Assembly: GCF_001424875.1 (NCBI RefSeq)
Contig: NZ_LMCT01000034.1
Span: 207,301 to 271,300 of the forward strand
DNA: 64,000 bases
Source: Kitasatospora sp. Root107
GTDB lineage: Bacteria > Actinomycetota > Actinomycetes > Streptomycetales > Streptomycetaceae
Direction of reading: 5' to 3'
Position 1 is the stretch's first letter; each line of letters begins with the position of its first letter. The translations under genes and the position numbers were made by a program. Below are positions 8,353 to 16,759 of the stretch, one piece after another. A model generated the notes under the pieces. That model did not search any database and was not told where the DNA came from. It saw nothing but the letters and a program-made list of their open reading frames with translations.

Positions 8353-9039
8353 ATGACCGTGCTCCCCGATCGGGACGGATTCGACGCCCCCGTCACACTC
8401 GACCGGCGCGAGGGCCCGTACGGCGAGGTGGCGCTGCGGCGGCGCGGTGGGCACTACGAGATCATCGCGAACGGCTGCTTCCTGATGGACACCGCCGACG
8501 GCCGGTCCGAACGGCTGCTGATCCAGGCCGCGTTGGACGAGCTGACGGCCGAGCGGCCGGCGGTGCTGATCGGCGGCCTCGGAGTCGGCTTCTCGCTCGC
8601 CTACGCGGCGGCCGAGCCGCGCTGGGCGCGGATCGCGGTGGCCGAGCGGGAGGACGCGATCATCGACTGGCACCGCACCGGACCGCTGGCCGCGTTCTCC
8701 GAACACGCTCTGGACGACCCCCGGGTGGCGGTGCTGCACGGCGACCTGGTGGCCTACCTGGCCGCTGACGGCGAGCGCTTCGACGCGCTCTGCCTCGACA
8801 TCGACAACGGCCCGGACTGGACGGTCACCGAGGAGAACTCCGGCCTGTACGGCCCGGCCGGGCTGGCCGCCGCGCAGCGTCGGCTCAACCCCGGTGGGGT
8901 GCTGGCGGTGTGGAGCGCGCAGCCGTCCGCAGGCTTCGAGGAAGCACTGCGGACGGCCGGGTTCACGGACGTGCGGACCGAGGAGATCCCGGTCCTGCGC
9001 GGCGTACCCGATGTGGTGCACCTGGCACGCCGCGCCTGA
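8353..9039 (+). CDS. Spermidine-synthase-like / SAM-dependent methyltransferase-fold protein
   Basis: 228 aa from ATG 8353. The Rossmann-like core is visible: AVLIGGLGVGFSLAYA (glycine-rich motif I, ~75-90), IAVAEREDAIIDWH (acidic end of beta 2, ~100), VAVLHGDLVAYL (~130) and FDALCLDIDNGPDW (~147). These match the spermidine synthase-like superfamily, which uses decarboxylated SAM or SAM. No speD-like decarboxylase is nearby and the protein is shorter than true SpeE (~280 aa), so I do not assign polyamine synthesis. It stands alone, convergent with the chitinase gene. Confidence 0.7.
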   Translation: MTVLPDRDGFDAPVTLDRREGPYGEVALRRRGGHYEIIANGCFLMDTADGRSERLLIQAALDELTAERPAVLIGGLGVGFSLAYAAAEPRWARIAVAEREDAIIDWHRTGPLAAFSEHALDDPRVAVLHGDLVAYLAADGERFDALCLDIDNGPDWTVTEENSGLYGPAGLAAAQRRLNPGGVLAVWSAQPSAGFEEALRTAGFTDVRTEEIPVLRGVPDVVHLARRA

Positions 9040-9046
9040 CGGGTGG

Positions 9047-11296
9047 TTACCTGAGACCGCTGTCCACGGCGCTCATCAGCTCGCCGTTGGCGGTGTCGCC
9101 GTCGAAGGACCAGAGCATCGCGCCCGCCAGGCCCTGGGCCTTGATCCAGGCGGTCTTGCGGAGGATCTCGGTCGGGTCGTCGTAGGTGTAGAGGACCGTG
9201 CCGTTGTAGATGTAGGCGTGGCCCGCCACCGGGTCGCGGTAGATGGTGTAACCACCGCTCGCGGCCATGGTCTTGAGCTTGTGGTAGTCCTCGTACCCGT
9301 TCTCGTAGGTGCCCGGGGCCGGGCCGGTCGAGGTCTGGTAGAGACCGTTGGTGGTGCCGCGCGGCACGCCGGTCCAGCCTCGGCCGTAGAACGGGATGCC
9401 GAGGGTCAGCTTGCTCTTCGGCGCGCCCTTGGTCAGGTAGGCGTTGATCGCGATCTCGGAGCTGAACTGCCGGTTCGGGGCACTCGGGTCGGCGGCGGCC
9501 AGCTTGATCGAGGACTGCTGGTTGGTCTGGGTCTCCCAGGCGCCGTGGTAGTCGTAGCCCTGGATGGTGGCGAAGTCGAAGGCGCCGAACAGGCCGGGCA
9601 CGTCGATGCCGAGGTCGATCTTGGCCGGGTCGGCCGGCAGGAAGGCGCTCAGGGTGTACTTCTTGCCGGTGGTGGCGGTCAGCGCGTCCAGCTGGCGGCG
9701 GAACTCCTGGGCCAGCAGGGTGTAGTTGGCCTTGTCCTGGGGCCGGATGACGTTACCGAGGTGACCCTCGGAGTTCGGCCACTCCCAGTCCAGGTCGATG
9801 CCCTCGAAGATGCCCGCCGCCGAGCCCGCGCCGCCGCGGCCGTCGATCACCGGCAGGTTGCCCTTGATGTACATGTCGATGCAGGAGCTGACCAGCGCCT
9901 TGCGCGAGGCGTCGGTGAGCGAGGCGTCCGAGAACCACTTGCTGTAGGACCAACCGCCCAGCGAGATCTGCATCTTGAGGTTCGGGTACTTGGTCTTGAG
10001 CTGCTTCAGCTGGTTGAAGTTGCCGGCCAGCTTCTGGTCCCAGGTGTCGGTGGTACCGGCCACCGAATTGCCCGCGTCCCAGCCCTTGCCGAAGTCCGCC
10101 CAGGCGTCACCGGCGCCGTCACCGGCGTTCGGGTCCGAGTCGTTCCCGGCCGCCTTGTTGGTGATGAAGCACTGCTTGCTGCTCGGGTTGATGTTGGCGA
10201 AGGCGTAGTTGAGGTGGGTCAGCTTCGCCGCCGTGCCCGAGGTGTCCAGCTGCTTCACGCTGTACCCACGGGCGTAGATGCTCCACTGGGTGAAGTAGCC
10301 GATCTTCAGCGCGTTCGGGTTGACCACCTCCTTGGTGGTCCGGGTGCTCACCGGGCTGGAGGCAACCGAGCTGTTGCCCGCCGCGTCGCGCGCCTTCACG
10401 GTGAAGGTGTAGTCGGTCTCCGGGGTCAGGCCCGTGACCGCCGCGCTGGTGCCGGTGGTCACCGAGGTGGCCAGCGTGGCGCCGTTGTAGACGTCGTACG
10501 CGGTCACCCCGACGTTGTCGGTGCTTGCGGCCCAACTGAGCGCCACCGAACGGGAGTCGGGGGTGGCGGTCGGGGTGCCGGGCTTGGTCGGGGCCTGGGT
10601 GTCAGGCTGCGGCGGGGGCACCACGACCTGGACCGGTCCGGCCGGCGCCGAGCGGTTGCCCGCGGCGTCGAACGCGACCACGGTGATGTTGTACGTACCC
10701 GCCGCCAGACCCGAGATGGTGCTGCCGGTGCCGGACACGGTGGCCAGCTTGGTACTGCCGTTGAAGACGTCGTAGCCGGTGACCCCGACGTTGTCCGTGC
10801 TGGCGGTCCAGGAAGCGGTGATCGAGCCGGTGCCCGGCGTGGCCTGCAGGTTGCCCGGCGCGCTCGGGGCGCTCTGGTCGCCGCCACCCGCACACGGGCT
10901 GCCGTTCAACTTGCAGTTGAGCAGCGGGGCGTAGGCACCTGAGTAGGCGATGTTGAAGCCGAGGTTGTACGAGGCGCCCGGCGCCAGTGAGCCCGACCAG
11001 CTCGGGTTCTTCACCGTCACGTGCGAGGCGGCGGTGGTGTAGGTGGCGTTCCAGAGCGAGGCCACCGTGTTGTTGGCGGGCAGGTCGAACTCGAGTGTCC
11101 AGCCGTTCATCGCGGTGGTCTCGTTGTTCTTGATGGTGTAGCTGCCCTCGTAACCGGTGCCCCAGTCACTGCCCTTGGCGAAGGTGGCGGTGGAGGCGGC
11201 GGCCTGGGCGATACCGCCCGGCAGGGCGACCGCGATCAGCGGGGCGATCAACGCTCCCGCTGCGAGCAGGGGCAGGCTGAACCGACGTCTGCGCAT
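9047..11296 (-). CDS. Secreted chitinase: CBM2, two FN3 domains, GH18
   Basis: 749 aa. I start at ATG 11296, where AGGAG precedes and a Sec signal peptide follows (MRRRRFSLPLLAAGALIAPL, cut after AQA); the longer frame has no such signal. Order of domains: CBM2 carbohydrate module (~35-135, ending with a Cys pair), two fibronectin III repeats (~145-230 and ~235-325, both with STDNVGVT-YDV), then a GH18 catalytic barrel (~335-745) with the DxDxE motif in FEGIDLDWEWP; the Glu is the proton donor. It cleaves chitin outside the cell. The gene is monocistronic with a long leader and a chitin-type operator about 200 bp upstream. Confidence 0.95.
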   Translation of the reverse strand: MRRRRFSLPLLAAGALIAPLIAVALPGGIAQAAASTATFAKGSDWGTGYEGSYTIKNNETTAMNGWTLEFDLPANNTVASLWNATYTTAASHVTVKNPSWSGSLAPGASYNLGFNIAYSGAYAPLLNCKLNGSPCAGGGDQSAPSAPGNLQATPGTGSITASWTASTDNVGVTGYDVFNGSTKLATVSGTGSTISGLAAGTYNITVVAFDAAGNRSAPAGPVQVVVPPPQPDTQAPTKPGTPTATPDSRSVALSWAASTDNVGVTAYDVYNGATLATSVTTGTSAAVTGLTPETDYTFTVKARDAAGNSSVASSPVSTRTTKEVVNPNALKIGYFTQWSIYARGYSVKQLDTSGTAAKLTHLNYAFANINPSSKQCFITNKAAGNDSDPNAGDGAGDAWADFGKGWDAGNSVAGTTDTWDQKLAGNFNQLKQLKTKYPNLKMQISLGGWSYSKWFSDASLTDASRKALVSSCIDMYIKGNLPVIDGRGGAGSAAGIFEGIDLDWEWPNSEGHLGNVIRPQDKANYTLLAQEFRRQLDALTATTGKKYTLSAFLPADPAKIDLGIDVPGLFGAFDFATIQGYDYHGAWETQTNQQSSIKLAAADPSAPNRQFSSEIAINAYLTKGAPKSKLTLGIPFYGRGWTGVPRGTTNGLYQTSTGPAPGTYENGYEDYHKLKTMAASGGYTIYRDPVAGHAYIYNGTVLYTYDDPTEILRKTAWIKAQGLAGAMLWSFDGDTANGELMSAVDSGLR

Positions 11297-11498
11297 GGAT
11301 GAGCTCCTGTCCAGGGAGCGTGCGGCCGTCCGGCCGACGTGCTCCCTACCTGTGGGGAGGTGGCGGTGCCAGGTGCAAAAGTGCTGCGCGCTCCGGCTGT
11401 TGACGTGCTGGGGCAGCGCGGAGCGGGGCCGCCGGGCCGTCGGGTTGCCGCGGAGATCCTGTGACAGGAGCGTAGGGACGTCGCTGGGTGCTGGCAAT

Positions 11499-11510
11499 AG
11501 GTCTGGACCA
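11499..11510 (-). promoter_or_regulatory. Chitinase-type / DasR-like operator
   Basis: On the minus strand this reads TGGTCCAGACCT. That is the 12-bp element known from Streptomyces chitinase promoters, and it also resembles the DasR box (consensus core TGGTCTAGACCA). It lies about 200 bp upstream of the chitinase start. I see one full copy rather than the pair of direct repeats described for some chi genes. N-acetylglucosamine-responsive control by DasR is the expected mechanism. Confidence 0.7.
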
Positions 11511-11513
11511 GCA

Positions 11514-11553
11514 GGGCCGTGGACCTGACAGTAATGCGTCAGATCCACGGCCC
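11514..11553 (-). terminator. Hairpin terminator after the PADFNPF-repeat gene
   Basis: A 16-bp stem with one mismatch (11514-11529 pairs with 11538-11553, loop of 8 nt). It begins about 30 bp beyond the stop codon at 11586 and immediately precedes the chitinase operator, so it insulates the chitinase promoter from read-through. No T-run follows, as usual in this group. Confidence 0.75.
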
Positions 11554-11585
11554 GTGGTTTGCCGATGAGTTGGGCTGACCTGCCG

Positions 11586-13490
11586 TCAGCCGAACGGATT
11601 GTTCGCAGGCGGCTCGGGTGCGGCCGCCGGCGCCGGGGCGAAGACGGGTGCCGGGGCAGGTGCGGCGAACGGGTTGAAGTCCGGCGGTGGCACGTTGACC
11701 TTCACGCCCTTGCCGGGGGCGGGGGCATCGGCCTCAGGGGCGGCGGTGGCCGCCGGGGCCGGGGCAGCGAAGGGGTTGAAGTCGGCCGGCGGCACGTTGA
11801 CCCGGACGCCCTTGCCGGGCGCCGGAGCGGCTGCCGCAGGCGCTGCGGCCGGGGGCGGCGTCGGCGCGGCGACCCGGGCCGGGGCGACGGGCTGAGCGGA
11901 CGTCACGGTGCCGAACGGGTCGCTCACCTGCTGGGTGGTCACGGTGCCGAACGGGTCGGCGGCAGCCGGGGCAGCGGCCTGGGCGACCGGCTGCGGAGCC
12001 GGTGCCGCGGCGAGGACGGGCGCCGGGGCGGGTGCGGCGAATGGGTTGAAGTCGGCCGGCGGGACGTTGACCTTCACGCCCTTGCCGGGGGCGGGGGCGG
12101 GGGCGTCGGCAGCGGGTGCGGCGGCTGCCGGGGCCGGGGCCGGGGCCGGGGGAGCGAAGGGGTTGAAGTCGGCCGGCGGCACGTTGACCCGGACGCCCTT
12201 GGGGCGCTCCTGCGCCGCCGGGGCGGCGACGGCCGGAGCCGGGGCGGGCACGGTCGGCGGCATGGCCGGGGCCGGGGGGACGACGGCGGGCGGCAGCGGC
12301 GCCTGGGGGGCCGGTGCCTGCGGGGCCAGGGCCTGGGTGACCGGCTGCTGGGTGACCGGCTGCGCCACCGGGGCCTGGGCGACCGGCTGCTGGGCCGGGA
12401 ACTGCGGGAGGGCGGCCCTGGTGCCGTCCCAGCCGAGCTGGATGCTCGCCAGGATCTCGGCGAAGGTCGCCGCGTACAGCTCCCAGTCGTCCGGCTGGGC
12501 GGTGCCGAGCTGGACGGTCAGCACCGAGACGCCGTCCGGCAGCGGCAGGAAGGCCTGCAGCACCGAGACGAGGGTGTTGTCCGCGACGTCGGGCTCGTTG
12601 TCGGGCTGGCCGACCGGCAGCAGCAGCGGCGGCACCGGGGCGATCCGGCGCTCCACCAGCACGGCGGTCGGACCGGCCGGGATCAGCACCGTCCAGACCT
12701 CGGCCTGCGGGCGGGAGTCGGCCAACTCGGCGGACAGCTCGGAGATCTGACGCGGGTGCGAGGCCAGTGAGACCACCAGCGAGGCCCGGCTGCGCCGGCC
12801 GTCCAGCTGGAGGGCGGCGACCCCGGCGAAGACCACCCCGGCAGCGGCCGACGGCTGCGCCAGCAGACCGGTCAGCACCGACCAGTCCTGTCGGCGCGGC
12901 GCCCGGGCGCCCGAGTACAACTCCTCGGCCACCTCGGCGAGATGACCCGCCCGGGCCTGCCGGTCGCCCCGGACGGTCAGCGGGTGGAAGACCGAAGGCA
13001 CCACCAGGCGGACCTCCACGCCCGCCCCGGTGGCCAGCTCCTCCGGCACCGCGACCGGCCGCTCGGCAGCGAACCGGGCCACGGCGGCCGGGAACTCCGG
13101 CCGCATCCAGGCCTCGGCCGACTCCGGCCGGACGGGTACGGCGACCTGCTCCGCCGAGACGGCCTCGAGCGGCAGCCCGTAGACGTCCTTGGCCCCGTAG
13201 CGGGCGAACAGCTCCGCCGTCGGAGCCTCGGCGGCGGCAGCAGCGTCGGCAGCGGACCGCGTGGTGCCGGCCTCGACCACCGTGCCGAGCCCACGGACCG
13301 TCAGCAGGCCGGGCCCGCCGGGGCTCAGCCGGAGCCCGAACAGGGCGTCGGCGGAGGGGTGTGCGGCGCGGTCGAAGGCCGTCAGCGAGGCGGCCGGATA
13401 GTGCGTGGCGTCGGCCCCCAACAGGGTGTCAGCCAGTACGTCGATCGTGGCGCCGATCCGTTCCGCGCCCGCGAAGCCGTCCTGTGTCAT
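11586..13490 (-). CDS. Protein with folded N-terminal half and four PADFNPF repeats in an Ala/Pro-rich tail, unknown
   Basis: 634 aa from ATG 13490 (MTQDGFAGAERIG); upstream in-frame codons look non-coding. Residues ~1-360 appear globular with no recognised motif. Residues ~365-634 are a low-complexity Ala/Pro/Val tail holding four copies of K-G-V-(K/R)-V-N-V-P-P-(A/P)-D-F-N-P-F, two of DPFGTVT, and a terminal NNPFG. The repeats are also repeated in DNA, near 11670, 11773, 12045 and 12160. No signal peptide or membrane helix is seen, so it is probably cytosolic. The even spacing of NPF-type motifs suggests a multivalent binding tail. I do not recognise the family. Confidence 0.75.
   Translation of the reverse strand: MTQDGFAGAERIGATIDVLADTLLGADATHYPAASLTAFDRAAHPSADALFGLRLSPGGPGLLTVRGLGTVVEAGTTRSAADAAAAAEAPTAELFARYGAKDVYGLPLEAVSAEQVAVPVRPESAEAWMRPEFPAAVARFAAERPVAVPEELATGAGVEVRLVVPSVFHPLTVRGDRQARAGHLAEVAEELYSGARAPRRQDWSVLTGLLAQPSAAAGVVFAGVAALQLDGRRSRASLVVSLASHPRQISELSAELADSRPQAEVWTVLIPAGPTAVLVERRIAPVPPLLLPVGQPDNEPDVADNTLVSVLQAFLPLPDGVSVLTVQLGTAQPDDWELYAATFAEILASIQLGWDGTRAALPQFPAQQPVAQAPVAQPVTQQPVTQALAPQAPAPQAPLPPAVVPPAPAMPPTVPAPAPAVAAPAAQERPKGVRVNVPPADFNPFAPPAPAPAPAAAAPAADAPAPAPGKGVKVNVPPADFNPFAAPAPAPVLAAAPAPQPVAQAAAPAAADPFGTVTTQQVSDPFGTVTSAQPVAPARVAAPTPPPAAAPAAAAPAPGKGVRVNVPPADFNPFAAPAPAATAAPEADAPAPGKGVKVNVPPPDFNPFAAPAPAPVFAPAPAAAPEPPANNPFG
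11670..12204 (-). repeat. Four in-frame ~44-bp repeats encoding the PADFNPF motif
   Basis: Near-identical 44-bp blocks start at about 11672, 11773, 12045 and 12160, each encoding KGV(K/R)VNVPP(A/P)DFNPF. They alternate between a 'KVNV' and an 'RVNV' version, which suggests duplication of a two-unit block. Spacing is irregular and the spacers are Ala/Pro codons. Confidence 0.8.
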
Positions 13491-13513
13491 GCTGCTGAGC
13501 CCCCTCGCTCTCG

Positions 13514-13672
13514 GACTCTCCGTCGATCGGGGGGCGGCGTCGCGGCGCCGGGGCACGCACCTCGCCGGCTTCTCGTCGGTCGCCGATGCTCCGCATGGAC
13601 TCCCTCCTCGGCACCGCCGAGCCACGCACCCCGCCGCCGCTCCTTCATCCGCCCCCCGATCGACGGAGAGTC
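13514..13672. repeat. 24-bp perfect inverted repeats 111 bp apart
   Basis: 13514-13537 is the exact reverse complement of 13649-13672 (core TCCGTCGATCGGGGGGCGG). The pair flanks 111 bp in the gap upstream of the PADFNPF-repeat gene, with the inner arm 24 bp before its start codon. No transposase or clear target duplication is visible. It could be a small mobile-element remnant, an invertible segment, or a very long regulatory stem. Confidence 0.7.
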
Positions 13673-13729
13673 TCAGGTGATAATTCCGTCCACTTTCTAT
13701 CAGAACCCGGTGTCAGGATCCCGCCGAGG

Positions 13730-14494
13730 TCACCCCTCGGCCAGCGCCGCCACCGCGTCGGCCAGGCCCGGAACGCCCAGCAGGCCCGCGAGTTGGCGGA
13801 TCAGCAGACCCGTCGGGCCGTCGGCGCTCTCGTCCGCCAGGAAACCGGCCAGCTCGAGGGCCAGCGCGGGCTCGCGGGCCGCGCACACGGTGAGTGCCGC
13901 GACGAACTCCTGCACCAGCTGGATCTGGAGCTCCTCCAGCGGGACTTCGGGCGTGGCCAGCCAGTCCAGCGAGGTGATCTCGGCGTTGGCGATCCAGGCG
14001 CGGACCGTCCGGCGCAGTCCCGGGCTGGGCTCGGCCACCGCCAGGTGCCGGAGGATCTGCACGGCGGCGGCCCGCCGGACCTCGTCGATCACCGCGTTGC
14101 CGGCCGGTCCGGCCGTCACCGATCCGCCTCGGAGCAGCGCCGCGAAGCCGGGGCCGTGACTGCGGACGAAGTCCAGGTAACGCCCCATCACCCGCAGCAG
14201 CCGCTCGGAGAGCGGACCCTCGTGCGGCTCCTCGAACCGTCCCGCCAGCTCCTGCCCGGCCCGCCGCAGCGCCTCTTCGTAGATGGCCTGCTTGCCGGGG
14301 AAGTAGTGGTAGACGAGCGGCCGCGAGGCACCGGCGGCAGCCGCGATGTCGTCGATCGACACGTCCTCCGGCGCAGCCCGGCTGAACAGGTCGAGCGCCA
14401 CCGCGATCAGCTGCTCCCGGCGCTCGTCCACGCTGAGCCTGCGCCGCGGCGCTCGCTCGGGCCGGTCCGCCACCGGCGGCGTACGGGAAACCAT
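13730..14494 (-). CDS. TetR-family regulator
   Basis: 254 aa from ATG 14494; a GTG three codons earlier is an alternative. The HTH spans residues ~20-70 with DISIDDIAAAAGASRPLVYHYFPGKQAIYEEAL-type spacing (here VSIDDIAAAAGASRPLVYHYFPGKQ). The ligand domain is all-helical to residue ~250. The neighbours (a Nudix enzyme transcribed in the same direction, and the PADFNPF-repeat gene) give no target. The LLRGGSVTAG segment near residue 125 resembles TetR proteins commonly annotated near metabolic genes, but no ligand can be named. Confidence 0.88.
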   Translation of the reverse strand: MVSRTPPVADRPERAPRRRLSVDERREQLIAVALDLFSRAAPEDVSIDDIAAAAGASRPLVYHYFPGKQAIYEEALRRAGQELAGRFEEPHEGPLSERLLRVMGRYLDFVRSHGPGFAALLRGGSVTAGPAGNAVIDEVRRAAAVQILRHLAVAEPSPGLRRTVRAWIANAEITSLDWLATPEVPLEELQIQLVQEFVAALTVCAAREPALALELAGFLADESADGPTGLLIRQLAGLLGVPGLADAVAALAEG

Positions 14495-14562
14495 GAGCGC
14501 CACCCTAAGTGCTCCCGGCCGGCCGGGGGGAGCCAGGGCGGCAACTGCTGCCGATCACCGGG

Positions 14563-15078
14563 TCAGCCGGTCGTCCTCCGGTGCTCCAGGTAGTGCCGGT
14601 AGGCGGCCAGGCCGTCGGGCACGAACTCCCACTCCGTCAGCCGCCGGGTCAGCTCGTCCTCGGTGAGCCAGTCGTGCCAGTCGACCTCCTCGACCTGGGG
14701 GCTGACCGGGCCGTCCCAGCGGGCCTCGTAGGTGTCGCACCACCAGGACAGTCCGTCCTCCTCGAAGAGGAACTTGAACAGCCGGACCGGCACGATCCCG
14801 CTGACCCCCATCTCCTCCTCGGCCTCGCGGACCGCCGCCTCCGCGTACGTCTCCCCGGCCCCGACCACGCCGCCGACGAAGCAGTCGTAGGTGCCGGGCG
14901 CGTAGAGCTTGTCGGCCGCCCGGCGGTGGGTGAAGATCCGGCCCTCGGCGTCGCGGACCAGGATGAAGACGCACCGGTGGGTCAGCCCCAGCCGGTAGAC
15001 CTCGCCGCGCGGGGCGGTGCCGATCACCCGGTCCTGCCCGTCGACCACGTCCAGCACTTCGTCAGCAGGGTTCGTCAT
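14563..15078 (-). CDS. Nudix hydrolase, IPP-isomerase/YfcD-like
   Basis: 171 aa. The Nudix box is complete: GVVGAGETYAEAAVREAEEEMGV (G-x5-E-x7-R-E-U-x-E-E-x-G-U) at residues ~70-92, giving the Mg-binding glutamates. The N-terminus (DEVLDVVDGQDRVIGTAPRGEVYRLGLTHRCVFILV) and the length resemble the YfcD subfamily, which is related to isopentenyl diphosphate isomerase but hydrolyses small nucleotide or coenzyme-like substrates. The true IPP isomerase Cys is not apparent. It is divergent from the serine hydrolase gene. Confidence 0.88.
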   Translation of the reverse strand: MTNPADEVLDVVDGQDRVIGTAPRGEVYRLGLTHRCVFILVRDAEGRIFTHRRAADKLYAPGTYDCFVGGVVGAGETYAEAAVREAEEEMGVSGIVPVRLFKFLFEEDGLSWWCDTYEARWDGPVSPQVEEVDWHDWLTEDELTRRLTEWEFVPDGLAAYRHYLEHRRTTG

Positions 15079-15164
15079 GGAACCACGCTACCGAGTCGGC
15101 GCCCGCCGGATGAGCGGACTATCTTTCAGAAGCGAGGAGCGGACGAGCAGAAGGCGGCACGCGG

Positions 15165-16385
15165 GTGGAGATCTGGGGCGAGGCGGCGGAGGGTTTCGAG
15201 CCCGTACGGGAGGCATTCGCGCGCAACTTCCGCGACCACGGCGAGCTCGGTGGAGCGTTCGCGCTCTACCTGGACGGCCGCAAGGTGGTCGACATCTGGG
15301 GCGGCGACGCCCGGCCCGAGGTGGGCGGCCGCCCCGACCCGGCGGTCCCCTGGACGGCCGACACCGCGCAGGTGCTCCGCTCGGTCACCAAGGGTCTGAC
15401 CGCCGCCGCCGCGCTGCACCTGGCCGGGCAGGGACGGCTCGACCTGGACGCACCGGTCGCCTCGTACTGGCCGGAGTTCAAGGCGGCGGGCAAGGAGCGG
15501 ATCCCGGTCCGCTGGCTGCTCTCGCACCAGGCCGGGGTGCCCGCGCTGGACGTGCCGCTGCGGGTCGAGGACGTGATCTCCTGGGAGCCCGCCGTCGCGG
15601 CGGTGGCCGCGCAGGCGCCGTTCTGGGAGCCGGGCCGGGCGCACGGCTACCACCCGTACACCTTCGGCTGGCTGGTCGGCGAGGTGGTCCGGCGGGCTGC
15701 CGGACGCAGCGTCGGGCGGTACTTCGCCGAGGAGATCGCCCAGCCGCTCGGACTCGACCTGTGGATCGGCCTGCCCTCGGGCGCCGCTCCCAGGGTCGGC
15801 CGGCTGGTCGACCTGCCCGCGCCCGAGGCGGCCCTGAACGGTCCGAACGGCCTACGGCTGCGGCCCCGCAAGTCGGTGGTGGACGCCTACCAGGACCCCA
15901 CATCGCTGACGGCCCGTTCGTTCGGCGCGGTCCGGCCGAAGGTCGACCTGAACGACCCGGCGGTGCAGGCCGCCGAGATCCCCGGCGCGGGCGGGATCGG
16001 CACCGCGCGTTCGGTGGCCCGCTTCTACGCGGCCCTGATCGGCGCGGCCGACCGCCACGGCGGGGCCCCCGGCGAACTGCTCCCGGCGGTCTTCGGCTCC
16101 GGCCTGCTCGCGGAGGCGATGGGCCCGGCGGTCAGCGGCCCGGACCGGGTGCTGATCATCAACACCGCCTTCGGCCTCGGCTTCTTCCGCCACGGCCCCA
16201 GCTCCCCGATGGCCTCCCCGGCCTCCTTCGGCCACCCCGGCCGAGGGGGCTCCCTCGGCTTCGCCGACCCCGAACTCGGCATCGGCTTCGGCTACGTCAC
16301 CAACGGCATGCAGCCCGGCGTCACCGGCGACATCCGCTCCCGGACGCTGATCGCCGCCGTCCGTAAGTGCCTGGGGGCCGGCTGA
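15165..16385 (+). CDS. Serine beta-lactamase-fold hydrolase (class C/EstB-like esterase)
   Basis: 406 aa, GTG start at 15165. The S-x-x-K motif is SVTK near residue 68; the Tyr of the second motif is in GYHPYTFGW near 160; the C-terminal third motif is the HPGRGGS stretch near 355 instead of KTG, as in family VIII carboxylesterases. No signal peptide is present, which argues against a periplasmic-type beta-lactamase and for a cytosolic esterase or peptidase. It is common in Streptomyces; the substrate is unknown. Confidence 0.85.
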   Translation: MEIWGEAAEGFEPVREAFARNFRDHGELGGAFALYLDGRKVVDIWGGDARPEVGGRPDPAVPWTADTAQVLRSVTKGLTAAAALHLAGQGRLDLDAPVASYWPEFKAAGKERIPVRWLLSHQAGVPALDVPLRVEDVISWEPAVAAVAAQAPFWEPGRAHGYHPYTFGWLVGEVVRRAAGRSVGRYFAEEIAQPLGLDLWIGLPSGAAPRVGRLVDLPAPEAALNGPNGLRLRPRKSVVDAYQDPTSLTARSFGAVRPKVDLNDPAVQAAEIPGAGGIGTARSVARFYAALIGAADRHGGAPGELLPAVFGSGLLAEAMGPAVSGPDRVLIINTAFGLGFFRHGPSSPMASPASFGHPGRGGSLGFADPELGIGFGYVTNGMQPGVTGDIRSRTLIAAVRKCLGAG

Positions 16386-16415
16386 CCGCAATCTTTCGGC
16401 TGCGGCCGCTGCCGC

Positions 16416-16691
16416 TCAGATCAGACCGCGCCGGGCGGCCCAGACCGCCGCCTGGAGCGGGGTGCGGACGCCGATCCGGTCGCAGAGCACCCGGATCCGG
16501 CGGCGCAGGGTCCGGCTGGAGGTGTCCAGTCGGCGGGCTATCGAGTCCAGCGGCAGGCCCTCCGCGAGCAGCAGCAGCAACTGGTGCTCGGACGGGGTCA
16601 GCAGCCCGGCCGGGTGCCGGTGCGGCCCGGGTTGGGCGGGCTGGGCGGTGACGCGGGGAGCGGTCAGGGCAGGGTGCATGGCGGACTTCAC
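16416..16691 (-). CDS. Short LuxR-type HTH protein
   Basis: 91 aa. Residues ~30-90 form a LuxR/FixJ-type HTH (LTPSEHQLLLLLAEGLPLDSIARRLDTSSRTLRRRIRVLCDRIGVRTPLQA). The N-terminal 30 residues are Pro/His-rich with no sensor domain. Stand-alone LuxR HTH proteins of this size are frequent in streptomycetes. The final recognition segment (RRRIRVLCDRIGV) is normal, so it is probably functional. It ends convergent with the hydrolase gene and is not clearly part of an operon. Confidence 0.75.
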   Translation of the reverse strand: MKSAMHPALTAPRVTAQPAQPGPHRHPAGLLTPSEHQLLLLLAEGLPLDSIARRLDTSSRTLRRRIRVLCDRIGVRTPLQAAVWAARRGLI

Positions 16692-16759
16692 GGCGGCTCC
16701 TGGGTGCGCGTGGGCATGGCAGGGCGGGGCGCTCGGCGATGCGCGCGAACGGGGGAGGA

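Noticed and set aside
8353..9039. True spermidine synthase (speE)
   Set aside because: Shorter than SpeE, with no SpeD or polyamine genes nearby; only the fold can be supported.
11670..12204. CRISPR-like repeat array
   Set aside because: Repeats are in-frame within a protein gene, only four copies, with irregular Ala/Pro-coding spacers and no cas genes.
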